64,000 nucleotides of DNA, from positions 1 through 64,000 of the forward strand of contig NZ_JAULRU010000548.1 in NCBI RefSeq assembly GCF_030518155.1, read 5' to 3'. Both the position numbers and the translations under genes were made by a program. The DNA is from Gilvimarinus gilvus. Its GTDB lineage: Bacteria; Pseudomonadota; Gammaproteobacteria; Pseudomonadales; Cellvibrionaceae. Every line of letters begins with the position of its first letter. The first letter of the stretch is position 1. The notes beneath the pieces were generated by a model. It saw only the letters and a list, made by a program, of their open reading frames with translations, had not been told where the DNA came from and made no database searches. Positions 1 through 7,707 of this stretch are shown here, piece by piece.

Positions 1-529
1 CTTTGTCTTCCCTGAAATCATCACGGCTGATATTAAAGGGCTTTATCGTTAAGAGGTTCTCCGTGTGTTGGTGTATATCCTCTCGGTCATCAATGGCAAC
101 CACATCATCCAAGCTATAACCAAATTCAGAAAAGCGGTGTAAGTTTTTGACTAATTTACCCCCGCTTCGCGATAAGTCTTCTCTGGTTACAACCACTGAA
201 AATAGGCTCAGCTCTACGCCACACCGGGGCAACAGCAACTCAATATAATCTAAGGTCGCCGTGGTGCATATGCCTAGATCATAGCCCATGGCCTTAGCCT
301 CTTGAATAAAAGTGGCTAGATGCGGCCTGGGATAGACCAATTCTGGGCGCCCCACCTGAATCGTCACGCCCCCGGTTGGCAGTGCGTCGAAGAAGGCTTT
401 GCGAGTCATGCTTGCCCCGCTAACAACTTCTAACAATGGATCGTAGGTGGGTGCATAAAGCAGGGTATGGTCCACATCAAGCACCAGTAGCCTTGAACGC
501 CTCCTGTCTTTACTTCCCAACTCACCCAT
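1..529 (-). CDS. HAD-superfamily phosphatase, FCP1/NLI-interacting-factor type (3' truncated by window edge)
   Basis: An open frame runs from an ATG at 527-529 to the left edge without a stop (about 176 codons visible). Near the N-terminus it reads LLVLDVDHTLLY, the DxDxT/V motif I of HAD phosphatases in the DxDHTL form typical of FCP1/SCP-like proteins. Motif II-like GICTTAT follows near residue 95. A VVAIDDRED segment near residue 145 fits motif IV (paired acidic residues). The family hydrolyses phosphomonoesters using the first Asp as nucleophile and Mg2+. Eukaryotic members act on phosphoproteins; bacterial substrates are mostly unknown. The start is the most upstream ATG before the motif and has no strong Shine-Dalgarno sequence, so it is uncertain. 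It lies beside the recombinase module and may be cargo or flanking DNA. Confidence 0.75.
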   Translation of the reverse strand, partial: MGELGSKDRRRSRLLVLDVDHTLLYAPTYDPLLEVVSGASMTRKAFFDALPTGGVTIQVGRPELVYPRPHLATFIQEAKAMGYDLGICTTATLDYIELLLPRCGVELSLFSVVVTREDLSRSGGKLVKNLHRFSEFGYSLDDVVAIDDREDIHQHTENLLTIKPFNISRDDFREDK

Positions 530-941
530 TCCACCAGTACCCTTTGTGCTTCCGTTTCAACAAGCTTTGAGTCTCATAGCTTAGCATCGATGCAGAGCCC
601 CCTGTCTAGACTTAATCCAAGAGCGTTTCCATCAATCGAACAGCCCGGGCTCATCATCGAGCAAGCTCTTATGTAAAGCCAGTATATAAAGCCTTTTATA
701 GCGAATGGACTCCAGACATATTGCTGCGGGCGTAATAACCTCGCCTTCAGATACTGCATTGAATAAAAATATTAGAAAAAGGGCGCCATTTATTAAATAC
801 CACATTTTTTGTCTTGATCTAATAAATGGGACGTGAAAATTGAAAAACGTCTGCTATAAGTATCACGTACTTCCTGACTCATATATAAAAACAGTGAAAA
901 TCGTTGGAATTGAGTCTTTTAAAGGTTTGTGGAGGTAAAAA

Positions 942-1004
942 ATGGAGTGGAACGGATATAATTTCAACAATATGAGCGCATATTGTTCTATTTTGTTAAA
1001 ATAG
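942..1004 (+). CDS. Possible 20-codon small ORF or leader peptide
   Basis: An ATG at 942 follows GGAGG at 931-935 with 6 bases between them, close to the best ribosome binding site possible. The frame runs 20 codons (begins MEWNGYNFNN) to TAG at 1002-1004. It is not recognised. The frame contains the CAATATG/CATATTG inverted repeat. It sits 114 bases upstream of the first recombinase gene, so a leader or small regulatory peptide is possible. A chance match is equally possible at this length. Confidence 0.25.
   Translation: MEWNGYNFNNMSAYCSILLK
968..985. repeat. Inverted repeat CAATATG-AGCG-CATATTG
   Basis: Perfect 7-bp arms (968-974 and 979-985) around a 4-base spacer, upstream of the recombinase operon. 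It could be an operator or an RNA hairpin. The following sequence is T-rich but not a clean T-tract, so a terminator is not strongly supported. Confidence 0.4.
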
Positions 1005-1118
1005 ATCAGGATTAATGCACGTAACTTATAAATGAACGCACTTAACTTACAATACAGAATGTGAAGGCTTTTATGGCTTAATTTAACTTCATATATTTAT
1101 AGCAAAACACGGAACATT

Positions 1119-2693
1119 ATGAATAAACAAAATGAAGAATATGTAGGCGCTGACGCGAGCCAGTATTTCAAGAGTGATTCTGACAATGGAATTCAAATTT
1201 CGTCTGCAGGTTTCGAGTTTAATACTAGTCATCACAGGTGGGTGTTGGATTCAGAGACAACTGTGCATGTCGACGTTGTATGGTCATACCCTAATGAATA
1301 TCAAGAAAACATCCTCGCTACGCTAGAACACTTCGCAATCACTACTTCGGCAAAATATGTTGTTTCGCACACTGTCCAATTAAGGCGTTTTTTAAAACAT
1401 GGTAAGGGCTTTACATTGACTGGTCTCATGGCCTACAAGAAGTCATTTCCTGAACGGAGTGGAAACCAAGCTGTTTCTACTTTCCGCACCTTTATGCGAA
1501 GAATGGTTCAAATGGGTTTTCACGTGCCTGATGAATTTATGAGAGAGTTCAATGATTGGGTAATTGGAGGTGGCGAAAGAGGGGTTCCAGTATCAAGTCA
1601 AGATCCAGAAGAGGGACCTTATAGTGATTTAGAGTTTAGAGCTATTCAATCGGCCTTGGACTATAAATATGCTGATGGCACACTTTCGGACAGAGAGTAT
1701 TCGCTCGTAAAGTTATTCATGGCGACATTTAGACGGCCAGCAAATTTAAAGCAGCTCAAGATTCAGGATCTTATAGCAAATTCAAACATATTGGCTACAA
1801 GGCAGATGATTTTTAAAATTAACATTCCTCGATCAAAGAGTAAGGGTAGAAAATTTCGCTCGCAGTCGACAGCATTTGCGTTAGTCGAAAGTATAGGATT
1901 AGTACTAACGAAACATATCCAAAGTTCGATTCAAGAGGCAGAATCCAAGATAGGTCGGAAATTCAGCAAGGAAGAAGCAAAAGAGTTGCCGATGTTTTTT
2001 AACCAAAGGTTGATAGATGAGCTTTGCGAACAGGATAATAATAACGTTATTGACTATCTAAAAAGTGAAATTCCGCACTTAAATACCGATGAGTTGACGA
2101 AGGAATTGCAGAGAATTGTTGATAAGCTTGAGATTATATCTGAGCGTACTGGAGCGCTTTTAACAACCACCGCATATCGCTTCCGATACACTGGTGGTAC
2201 GCGAGCAGCGCAAGCCAAAGCGGGTGCAATAACTATCGGAAAGCTACTAGATCACGATGGTACCGAGCATGTTAAAGTGTACGTTGCTAATTCACCTGAG
2301 TTGGGCCAACAAATATCAAGCATTATGAACAATCCATTGGCTCGTTATGCAAGTGCATTCAAGGGCGAGATTGTTGAGGATGAGGAAGATGCCTTTAAGG
2401 TTAACCCTGATGCCACTCGTATCCCTTGTGCCGATAAAGGATGTGATGTGGGAAGTTGTGGCTCAAGAAGTTTTTGTACTGATTATGCCCCTATAGCTTG
2501 TTATTTATGCCCTAAATTTCTGCCTTGGAAAGGCGCACCTCATCATGAAGTTCTTCAATGGTTGCTTGAAGAGCGAAAGAGATTATCCGAAACACTTAAT
2601 GACGCGAAAGTAGTGCAGATTAACGACAGCGCAATCCTAGCCGTCGCTCAAGTAATGAAAGCTTGTGAAGAGGAGAGAAAGAAAGGTGTCTGA
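1119..2693 (+). CDS. Tyrosine-recombinase-fold protein (Tn554 TnpA / Tfp-like), possibly non-catalytic
   Basis: 524 aa. The N-terminal two fifths resemble a core-binding/SAM-like domain. The C-terminal part has the recombinase landmarks: box I MATFRRPANL (R205/R206), a box II region TAYRFRYTGGT, LLDHDGTEHVKVYV with His379, and candidate nucleophile Tyr388. The usual HxxR of box II reads YxxR here (Tyr353, Arg356), so a catalytic His is replaced. A Cys cluster follows (C437, C442, C447, C453, C461, C464, ending CYLCPKFLPW), probably metal-binding as in TnpA-like proteins. The gene overlaps the next one by 8 bases if that starts at its GTG. The likely role is a DNA-binding partner in site-specific integration; catalytic competence is doubtful. 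The start ATG has only a weak upstream ribosome binding site. Confidence 0.8.
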   Translation: MNKQNEEYVGADASQYFKSDSDNGIQISSAGFEFNTSHHRWVLDSETTVHVDVVWSYPNEYQENILATLEHFAITTSAKYVVSHTVQLRRFLKHGKGFTLTGLMAYKKSFPERSGNQAVSTFRTFMRRMVQMGFHVPDEFMREFNDWVIGGGERGVPVSSQDPEEGPYSDLEFRAIQSALDYKYADGTLSDREYSLVKLFMATFRRPANLKQLKIQDLIANSNILATRQMIFKINIPRSKSKGRKFRSQSTAFALVESIGLVLTKHIQSSIQEAESKIGRKFSKEEAKELPMFFNQRLIDELCEQDNNNVIDYLKSEIPHLNTDELTKELQRIVDKLEIISERTGALLTTTAYRFRYTGGTRAAQAKAGAITIGKLLDHDGTEHVKVYVANSPELGQQISSIMNNPLARYASAFKGEIVEDEEDAFKVNPDATRIPCADKGCDVGSCGSRSFCTDYAPIACYLCPKFLPWKGAPHHEVLQWLLEERKRLSETLNDAKVVQINDSAILAVAQVMKACEEERKKGV

Positions 2694-4950
2694 TGCTAAC
2701 ATATTACTATTTACTCCTAAACATGAGGTTGAATTTGAGAATAATATTGAAGACTTCATCAGTGAGGTTGAAGCCGTTTCAAATCCAAACACTAAGATGG
2801 ATTACTGCTCCCACTATTGGTGTGGCCTCGGCAACTTCACTAAGATAGGCGTCAATAGCCGAAAAAAAGATAAATCCACTTGGCTCGATGACTCAATCAT
2901 AAGGTTTGCAAAGGCTTACATAAAGTACCACGCAATAAGGAGCGGATCGTCCATATATGCGCATTTCTATGCAGTCAGAGCATTAGAAGCAGCAGTCACT
3001 AACCGTGGTGAAAAAGTCGAAATTGCCAAATTACTCCCGCGAGATTTCGATCAAGCAGCACAAGAAGCGAAAGCAGGTATGGCTGAGGGCGCAGCATATC
3101 AAGCCGGAATGAAGCTAAATTTCATGCGCAAGTTCTTAATTGATCACAAAATGATAAAACCTTTTGAGTGGAAAAATCCTTTTCCTAAGCCGAAAGACAA
3201 AAAAGAGCTTACCGGCGACGTTGGTCAAGAGTATCGAGAGAGCAAGATGCCCAACGAGAAATCGATAATGGCGATGGCAGAAATATTTGCAAAAGAAGAT
3301 ACAGATCTTACCCCTAGAGATATATTCACAACATCTACATTTAGTTTGATGATGAGCGCTCCAGAGCGAGGCTCAGAGCCTCTTTATCTTAGAGCTGACT
3401 GTCTCGATATTCATGTTTTTAAAAAGCCTCAGAGTAGCACTGAGAGCGTTTCTGGCAGCGCATTAAAGCAAAGTGATGGCTCAGAGATTTTGTTTTCCGA
3501 GGATGACGACGAACAACCTGCTCAAGAACAAATAGGTATAAAATGGTTTTCGGGAAAAGGCTACGGCTACGAAAACAAATGGGTTCCAGATGTCATGAAT
3601 CCTATTGTTAAAGCTGCGATTGAAAGATTGCAGAATCAATCTGAAAAAGCCAGAAAGTTTGCAAGAATGCTTGAGGAATCTGAGGACTTTCCTCGTCACT
3701 CTCTTTGTCCGACAGTTAATGAAGACAAGTTGCTTACAAAAGCACAAGCAGTCGCCGCCCTGGGTTTGGATACATCTCAACTGACTAATGAACAGGCTGT
3801 AATATCTGGCAATCAACTCCTCCGAAAAAATGGCATAGCAATAACTGACTACGCAGTCACGTTAAGAGACTTAAATACTATTGTAAGGGGAAGACTACCA
3901 GAGGCATGGCCTTATATACCGTTTAAGAAAGGAAAGGTGAGACTTAAGTGGTCAGAAGCACTTTACTCTTGTTTTGCTAACCAGTTCAGTGCAGCCAAAG
4001 GCACTATATACACAGAGCTTTGGATCCCTAACATTACGACCTTGAATGAGGATCTAAAACCAACCACAAAGAGAAATCGGACAACGGGTGAAATTTCTAC
4101 TGGCAACCTTTCAATATTCGCTCGCCATGGATACAGGGGGCTGGAGTTAAGAAGTCATCAACCTCGTCATTTACTTGATACCATGGCATCTGTTAATGGT
4201 ATGAGCGATACCTTAAGGTCTAAGTGGGCGGGTAGAGCTGACCCAAAACATAATCGGTATTACGACCATACGGATGAACAAGAGTACAATCATGATTGGT
4301 TAGAGCATGAGTCTAAAGGCGAGCTGTTGGTGAACGATGGCGCTAGGAGTCTGTTTAAAGTCCAAATTGCGAAAGGCGATCTTCGTTCCCTGCAAGAGCA
4401 TAATACCCGAACAAGTCTTGCAGTTCACATTACTGAGTACGGTGAGTGCAAACATTCATATATTGACGAACCCTGCATGAAACATCGAGATTGCTTAAAT
4501 TGTAATGAGCTTGTCTGTACCAAAGGCAATGATGATAGACTTAAACGACTGCAAGAGCAGCTAAAAAAGGAAAAGTTATTACTCCAGGGTGAAGAAAAAG
4601 CAGTCAATGATGGAGTGAGCGGTGCACAGCAGTGGTATCAGCGTAGGTTAACTACTATCAAGCGCTGTGAGAGCCTCATAGCATGGCTAACAAGCGATGA
4701 TGTCAAAGATGGCGACATGATTAAGCTAGCTGACGCAGAGAGCGTGACACATTTAGACAGAGCGCTAGAGGTTAACGGCCGCAAAAGGCTACCTAAAATT
4801 GAGAATCATTTCCGTGAAAAAGCTACTGTTAATGATGCTACCCCAGTTGAATTTGTTTCTGTAAATCAGCTGCTAGCACCAACTGGCATCGTGGTGCCAA
4901 ACGACGATGATGACTTTGACTATAACGACTTTGTCTTGGAGGATTTTTAA
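2686..4950 (+). CDS. Large tyrosine recombinase (Tn554 TnpB / SE IntB-like)
   Basis: 754 aa from the GTG at 2686, chosen because AGGAG lies 10 bases upstream. An in-frame GTG at 2665 has no ribosome binding site. Recombinase landmarks: box I SAPERGSEPLYL (Arg228), box II SHQPRHLLDT (His491, Arg494), KWAGRADP with Trp514 at the third basic/His position, and Tyr525/526 in HNRYYDH as nucleophile. A Cys/His-rich segment follows (CKHSYIDEPCMKHRDCLNCNELVC region, about residues 588-611), like the zinc-finger tail of TnpB-type proteins. An acidic, low-complexity stretch follows box I. The C-terminus is very acidic (DDDDDFDYND). The catalytic set is complete. Co-translation with the upstream gene is likely, and the downstream gene starts 2 bases after the stop. 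Confidence 0.85.
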   Translation: MSDANILLFTPKHEVEFENNIEDFISEVEAVSNPNTKMDYCSHYWCGLGNFTKIGVNSRKKDKSTWLDDSIIRFAKAYIKYHAIRSGSSIYAHFYAVRALEAAVTNRGEKVEIAKLLPRDFDQAAQEAKAGMAEGAAYQAGMKLNFMRKFLIDHKMIKPFEWKNPFPKPKDKKELTGDVGQEYRESKMPNEKSIMAMAEIFAKEDTDLTPRDIFTTSTFSLMMSAPERGSEPLYLRADCLDIHVFKKPQSSTESVSGSALKQSDGSEILFSEDDDEQPAQEQIGIKWFSGKGYGYENKWVPDVMNPIVKAAIERLQNQSEKARKFARMLEESEDFPRHSLCPTVNEDKLLTKAQAVAALGLDTSQLTNEQAVISGNQLLRKNGIAITDYAVTLRDLNTIVRGRLPEAWPYIPFKKGKVRLKWSEALYSCFANQFSAAKGTIYTELWIPNITTLNEDLKPTTKRNRTTGEISTGNLSIFARHGYRGLELRSHQPRHLLDTMASVNGMSDTLRSKWAGRADPKHNRYYDHTDEQEYNHDWLEHESKGELLVNDGARSLFKVQIAKGDLRSLQEHNTRTSLAVHITEYGECKHSYIDEPCMKHRDCLNCNELVCTKGNDDRLKRLQEQLKKEKLLLQGEEKAVNDGVSGAQQWYQRRLTTIKRCESLIAWLTSDDVKDGDMIKLADAESVTHLDRALEVNGRKRLPKIENHFREKATVNDATPVEFVSVNQLLAPTGIVVPNDDDDFDYNDFVLEDF

Positions 4951-4952
4951 TT

Positions 4953-5351
4953 ATGGCAAAGCATTTAACTGACAAAGACATAGAGGCAATTGTTGAATAC
5001 CTTGACGAATGGGATCTCAGCAAGAAAGTTACTTGGGAAAAGCTTTGCCTTTCTCTGGATGACGATCTGGGCATTAGCCACACGCGACAAACACTGCAAA
5101 GTCATGACCGTATAAAAGGAGCATTTGATGATTTAAAACTCCACCTCAGAGGCAAAAAGAAACAAGGAGGCAAAGTGCTACCCAGTTCCTTAGCCGCCGC
5201 AGCCAAAGAGATTGAGACACTAAATCGAAAGAATGCTCGATTAGAACGAGAAAACAAAAACTTGCTGGAACAGTTTCTCGTCTGGCAGTACAACGCGCAT
5301 ATACATGGGATGAAGCAAGATCAGCTTAATCGGCCGCTTCCGGAAAAATAA
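4953..5351 (+). CDS. Small recombination auxiliary protein (TnpC / SRAP-like)
   Basis: 132 aa. The gene follows the 754-aa recombinase by 2 bases, with GGAGG at 4938-4942 as ribosome binding site. The N-terminal half is helical, and the Lys-rich middle (LRGKKKQGGK) suggests DNA contact. Residues about 68-95 form a short coiled coil (EIETLNRKNARLERENKNL), followed by a conserved-looking FLVWQYNAHIHGM patch. Size, position and coiled coil match TnpC of Tn554, which affects frequency and orientation of insertion, and SRAP of circularizing elements. It has no recombinase motifs. The assignment rests on position and architecture, not on a diagnostic motif. Confidence 0.65.
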   Translation: MAKHLTDKDIEAIVEYLDEWDLSKKVTWEKLCLSLDDDLGISHTRQTLQSHDRIKGAFDDLKLHLRGKKKQGGKVLPSSLAAAAKEIETLNRKNARLERENKNLLEQFLVWQYNAHIHGMKQDQLNRPLPEK

Positions 5352-5552
5352 ATGTTAGGTGGCTGTATACAGGTTATTCACCGCAAAAACACTTTTACGT
5401 TGCCATGACAAGTTTACACTTTTCAGGAGCCTTCATGAGCCACTTTAAACTTTACACGTCAAAATGGCTTACTTCTTAAAGGATTATTACTGAACAAGTA
5501 TATATAGAGAGCTTTACACTAAAACAGCTTTACACACACTCTCTCATCCAAT
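5352..5552. other. Convergent intergenic region with four TTTACAC direct repeats
   Basis: 200 bases between the two converging recombinase units. The heptamer TTTACAC occurs at 5413-5419, 5451-5457, 5513-5519 and 5529-5535, all on the same strand; the last two are preceded by AGC. A perfect CTGTATACAG palindrome lies at 5363-5372. No terminator hairpin with a T-run is evident. Related TTTACA/TGTAAA motifs occur on the other side of the integrase gene, so these are candidate recombinase or accessory-protein binding sites. Confidence 0.5.
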
Positions 5553-6857
5553 TCAGAAGGGTAAGTCATCGTCATACTCAATACTTTCCTTCATGGCGAA
5601 GTCAGCATCTTGCATATTGAGCGAAAGTGTCATAGCACGCCTTGAGTTATGTCGAGATGCGTACACCAGCGACATTGACGAGCCTTGTCTCCAGCCCATG
5701 AGTTGGCATCGGTCAGCTTCTGATTTTTCTTCGTTTGTTTTTCCGGCAGCAATTGCTTTATCCATTGCTTCACTGAAACGGTCATTCCAAGTATGGCGGA
5801 GTCGGTGTGGATGCACATGAAAGCCCATTGTCTCGCTTAGTTGTGCGAATATTTTTTCGACTGCACTTATCGACAAGGGGTTCAGTTTTCCTTTCCTAAC
5901 GCGATGAGAAACAAACAAAAATTCATTGGTGGCAACGTTCTGTAAGTTTGCCCTATGTTCGTAGATGTAATCATCAAGGATCTTTTGTAGCTTTGGTGAC
6001 AATGCCAAGCTTCTACCATTGGTTTTAACCTTTGGTTGGTTGACACGCGAGTCATTGATGTCATCAGCATTTCGCCTGATCACAACATAGCGTTTTCCTT
6101 TTTTCACAACCAGATCTTGAAGCTTCACGTTGAGACATTCACCAAGCCTCACACCCAGTGCCCACATGAACATGAACATTGCATAGTTGCGTACTTTGAT
6201 GCTTTCGTCATTCCATGGATTGTCAGAGTAATCAGGGCGGATACGATCAAGGAAAATTGCGCATTCTTCTGAGGTTAACGACTTGTAGGTAGCGACTTCG
6301 AGCATCTCTCCATAGGTTGGCCCCTCATTTTTTTGAGGTCGCAGTTCAGTGAAGTAAAATTCAGTCCTCGTCTCTGCATAGGGATGATGATACTTTTCAA
6401 GCCAACTGACGTAGCGCGAAAAAACACTGACTCGGTTGTACTTAGTTTGCCAGTAAACCTTGTCTTCTTTTTTCTCTGCAACGATTGAATACCTAGCTGT
6501 TTCTAGCATCCTTGGCTTAGCTACTTTTAGCTTTGTAACATTGCTGCTTGTTGCTTTGAGCTTTGCTTTCGTTGCTTCTCGCGTGATCCCTGCAAAATAA
6601 ACAATCCTCTGTATTTCTTCATGAGTAAGAAACTCACCTCTAGCAGTTCTTTCCTCAACGTAAATTTCTAAACCGTTGCACACCTCTAAAAGAAAAGAAA
6701 CATGCTCTAAAGCTTTTTGACAGGAAGAAGATGCTTGTCCATCGTTCCTATACATCGTGGTGACGAATAGGTTGGGATAGTCAAGTGGCATCCCCTTATC
6801 ATTTAACAGGATTGAATATCTTTCACCTGTCTTACCAATAAATAATTTTGTTTTCAT
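5553..6857 (-). CDS. Tyrosine-type site-specific integrase with an SSB-like C-terminal tail
   Basis: 434 aa. An N-terminal SAM-like core-binding domain (about 130-210) precedes the catalytic domain. Box I is ALGVRLGECLNVKLQDL (Arg237). A beta-hairpin Lys lies near 278 (KVKTNGRS). Box II is HPHRLRHTW (His351, Arg354). Trp389 is in LMGWRQGSS and the nucleophile is Tyr399 (SLVYASRH). All catalytic positions are filled. It is convergent with the other recombinase genes and transcribed from the region next to ssb. The protein ends YDDDLPF, nearly identical to the SSB acidic tip (FDDDIPF) encoded by the adjacent host gene. In the circularizing-element scheme this would be the IntA-like enzyme, normally co-oriented with the others; the inverted position is unusual. 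Confidence 0.88.
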   Translation of the reverse strand: MKTKLFIGKTGERYSILLNDKGMPLDYPNLFVTTMYRNDGQASSSCQKALEHVSFLLEVCNGLEIYVEERTARGEFLTHEEIQRIVYFAGITREATKAKLKATSSNVTKLKVAKPRMLETARYSIVAEKKEDKVYWQTKYNRVSVFSRYVSWLEKYHHPYAETRTEFYFTELRPQKNEGPTYGEMLEVATYKSLTSEECAIFLDRIRPDYSDNPWNDESIKVRNYAMFMFMWALGVRLGECLNVKLQDLVVKKGKRYVVIRRNADDINDSRVNQPKVKTNGRSLALSPKLQKILDDYIYEHRANLQNVATNEFLFVSHRVRKGKLNPLSISAVEKIFAQLSETMGFHVHPHRLRHTWNDRFSEAMDKAIAAGKTNEEKSEADRCQLMGWRQGSSMSLVYASRHNSRRAMTLSLNMQDADFAMKESIEYDDDLPF

Positions 6858-7019
6858 AACGCTCCATACCTTACAAAATACTAAGTAAGCGTAAACCTTT
6901 AGAGTGAAGCATAAAAAAGTTTACAAAAAAATACAACTTTAATGTAAACTTTCTTTTCAAGGCCTCGCCACTAAAGGGCTACAGAGCGATACTTTACAAA
7001 AGCACGCCTTAAGTGAAAG
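6858..7019. other. Region between ssb and the integrase gene with TTTACA/TGTAAA motifs
   Basis: 162 bases containing the integrase promoter and, probably, one end of the mobile segment. A perfect 10-bp inverted repeat AAAGTTTACA / TGTAAACTTT lies at 6916-6925 and 6943-6952. Another ACTTTACA lies at 6991-6998 and a degenerate CGTAAAC near 6890. Base composition shifts from AT-rich to the GC-richer host type at about 6960-7000, fitting a boundary just downstream of ssb. Confidence 0.45.
6916..6952. repeat. 10-bp perfect inverted repeat AAAGTTTACA/TGTAAACTTT
   Basis: Arms at 6916-6925 and 6943-6952 with a 17-base AT-rich spacer, upstream of the integrase start (6857) and between it and ssb. It is a candidate operator for integrase autoregulation or a recombinase binding pair at the element end. 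Confidence 0.55.
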
Positions 7020-7601
7020 TCAAAACGGAATATCATCATCAAACGTATCAAACCCGCCACTGGCTGGCTGCTGCGGTTGGGGCGCTTGTTGTGGTGGTTG
7101 CTGCGCAGGCTGTCCGCCCTGGTTAAAGCCACCTTGGTTTTGCGGTGCTTGATTTTGTGGAGCCTGCTGAGGCGCTTGGTTTTGGCCGCCGAAGTTCTGT
7201 CCGCCGCCATAGCCTTGGCCTTGGTTGTAGTTGTCCTGGCCGTAGCCGGAATTGTCGCCGCCGCGCGAATCCAGCATTTGCATTTCACCGGCAACGATTT
7301 CGGTGGTGTAGCGATCCTGACCGTCCTGCCCCTGCCACTTGCGGGTACGCAGTGAACCTTCAATGTACACTTTGGAGCCCTTGCGCAGGTACTCACCGGC
7401 AATTTCCGCCAGGCGGTTAAAGAACACCACACGGTGCCACTCGGTGCGCTCTTGCGGCTGGCCGGTGTTTTTGTCTTTCCAGGTTTCGGACGTGGCCACG
7501 CTGATGTTGGTTACGGCGCCACCTGAGGGCATAAACTTCGTTTCCGGGTCTTGCCCCAGATTACCGACCAAAATCACCTTATTAATGCCGCGCGATGCCA
7601 T
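7020..7601 (-). CDS. ssb: Single-stranded DNA-binding protein
   Basis: 193 aa from the ATG at 7601, preceded by AGGAG; the frame extends 11 codons further upstream but lacks a ribosome binding site there. The N-terminal OB fold (about 1-110) has the signature start [20 protein letters not shown] and [29 protein letters not shown] long Gly/Gln/Asn/Pro-rich linker follows. The C-terminal tip is FDDDIPF, the canonical docking site for SSB-interacting proteins (RecO, PriA, exonuclease I, others). The protein coats single-stranded DNA in replication, repair and recombination. It is downstream of the MFS gene on the same strand. I saw no LexA box in front of it. Confidence 0.97.
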   Translation of the reverse strand: MASRGINKVILVGNLGQDPETKFMPSGGAVTNISVATSETWKDKNTGQPQERTEWHRVVFFNRLAEIAGEYLRKGSKVYIEGSLRTRKWQGQDGQDRYTTEIVAGEMQMLDSRGGDNSGYGQDNYNQGQGYGGGQNFGGQNQAPQQAPQNQAPQNQGGFNQGGQPAQQPPQQAPQPQQPASGGFDTFDDDIPF

Positions 7602-7707
7602 ATTTGTCTCCTGAAGTCTTCGTTGCTTTAGCAAATTATTTCGTCAAATGTCTTGGGTGTTGAGCTTACACTATTGCACTGGTGATCACTATAATGATCC
7701 GGCGACG

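Larger units (their letters stand above)
530..1118. other. AT-rich intergenic region left of the recombinase module
   Basis: About 590 bases without a convincing long gene. A 61-codon frame at 574-759 on the minus strand has no ribosome binding site and no recognisable sequence, so I do not call it. The interval holds one short frame with a good ribosome binding site (942-1004) and a 7-bp inverted repeat (968-985). The left boundary of the mobile segment should lie here or further left, but I see no direct repeat that would prove it. Confidence 0.5.
1119..6952. mobile_element. Putative integrative element core: three tyrosine-recombinase-fold proteins plus a small auxiliary protein
   Basis: Genes of 524, 754 and 132 codons on the plus strand overlap or abut. 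A 434-codon integrase faces them on the minus strand. The size set and the Cys-rich tails match what is known of Tn554-type TnpA/TnpB/TnpC and of strand-biased circularizing integrative elements (IntA, Tfp, IntB, SRAP). The segment is visibly more AT-rich than the DNA beyond 7000 and contains no other genes. It stops 68 bases short of the ssb stop codon. The termini are not established: I found no convincing direct repeat pairing 530-1118 with 6858-7019. Confidence 0.55.

Noticed and set aside
574-759. 61-codon minus-strand frame in the left intergenic region
   Set aside because: No ribosome binding site, no recognisable sequence, AT-rich start region; better explained as chance.
5363-5372. 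CTGTATACAG palindrome as a possible LexA box
   Set aside because: The half-sites are too close: LexA sites need CTGT-N8-ACAG. No SOS gene starts here.
530-7019. Direct repeats that would define att sites of the mobile segment
   Set aside because: Only a 7-base match (CACTTAA) was seen between the flanks. That is too short to claim.
5553-7040. Integrase C-terminus as a duplicated 3' end of ssb
   Set aside because: The encoded peptides are alike but the DNA differs at about 6 of the last 21 bases. This is not an exact att duplication.
7683-7700. GATCA/TGATC inverted repeat after the MFS gene as a terminator
   Set aside because: Five-base AT-rich arms without a T-run; too weak.
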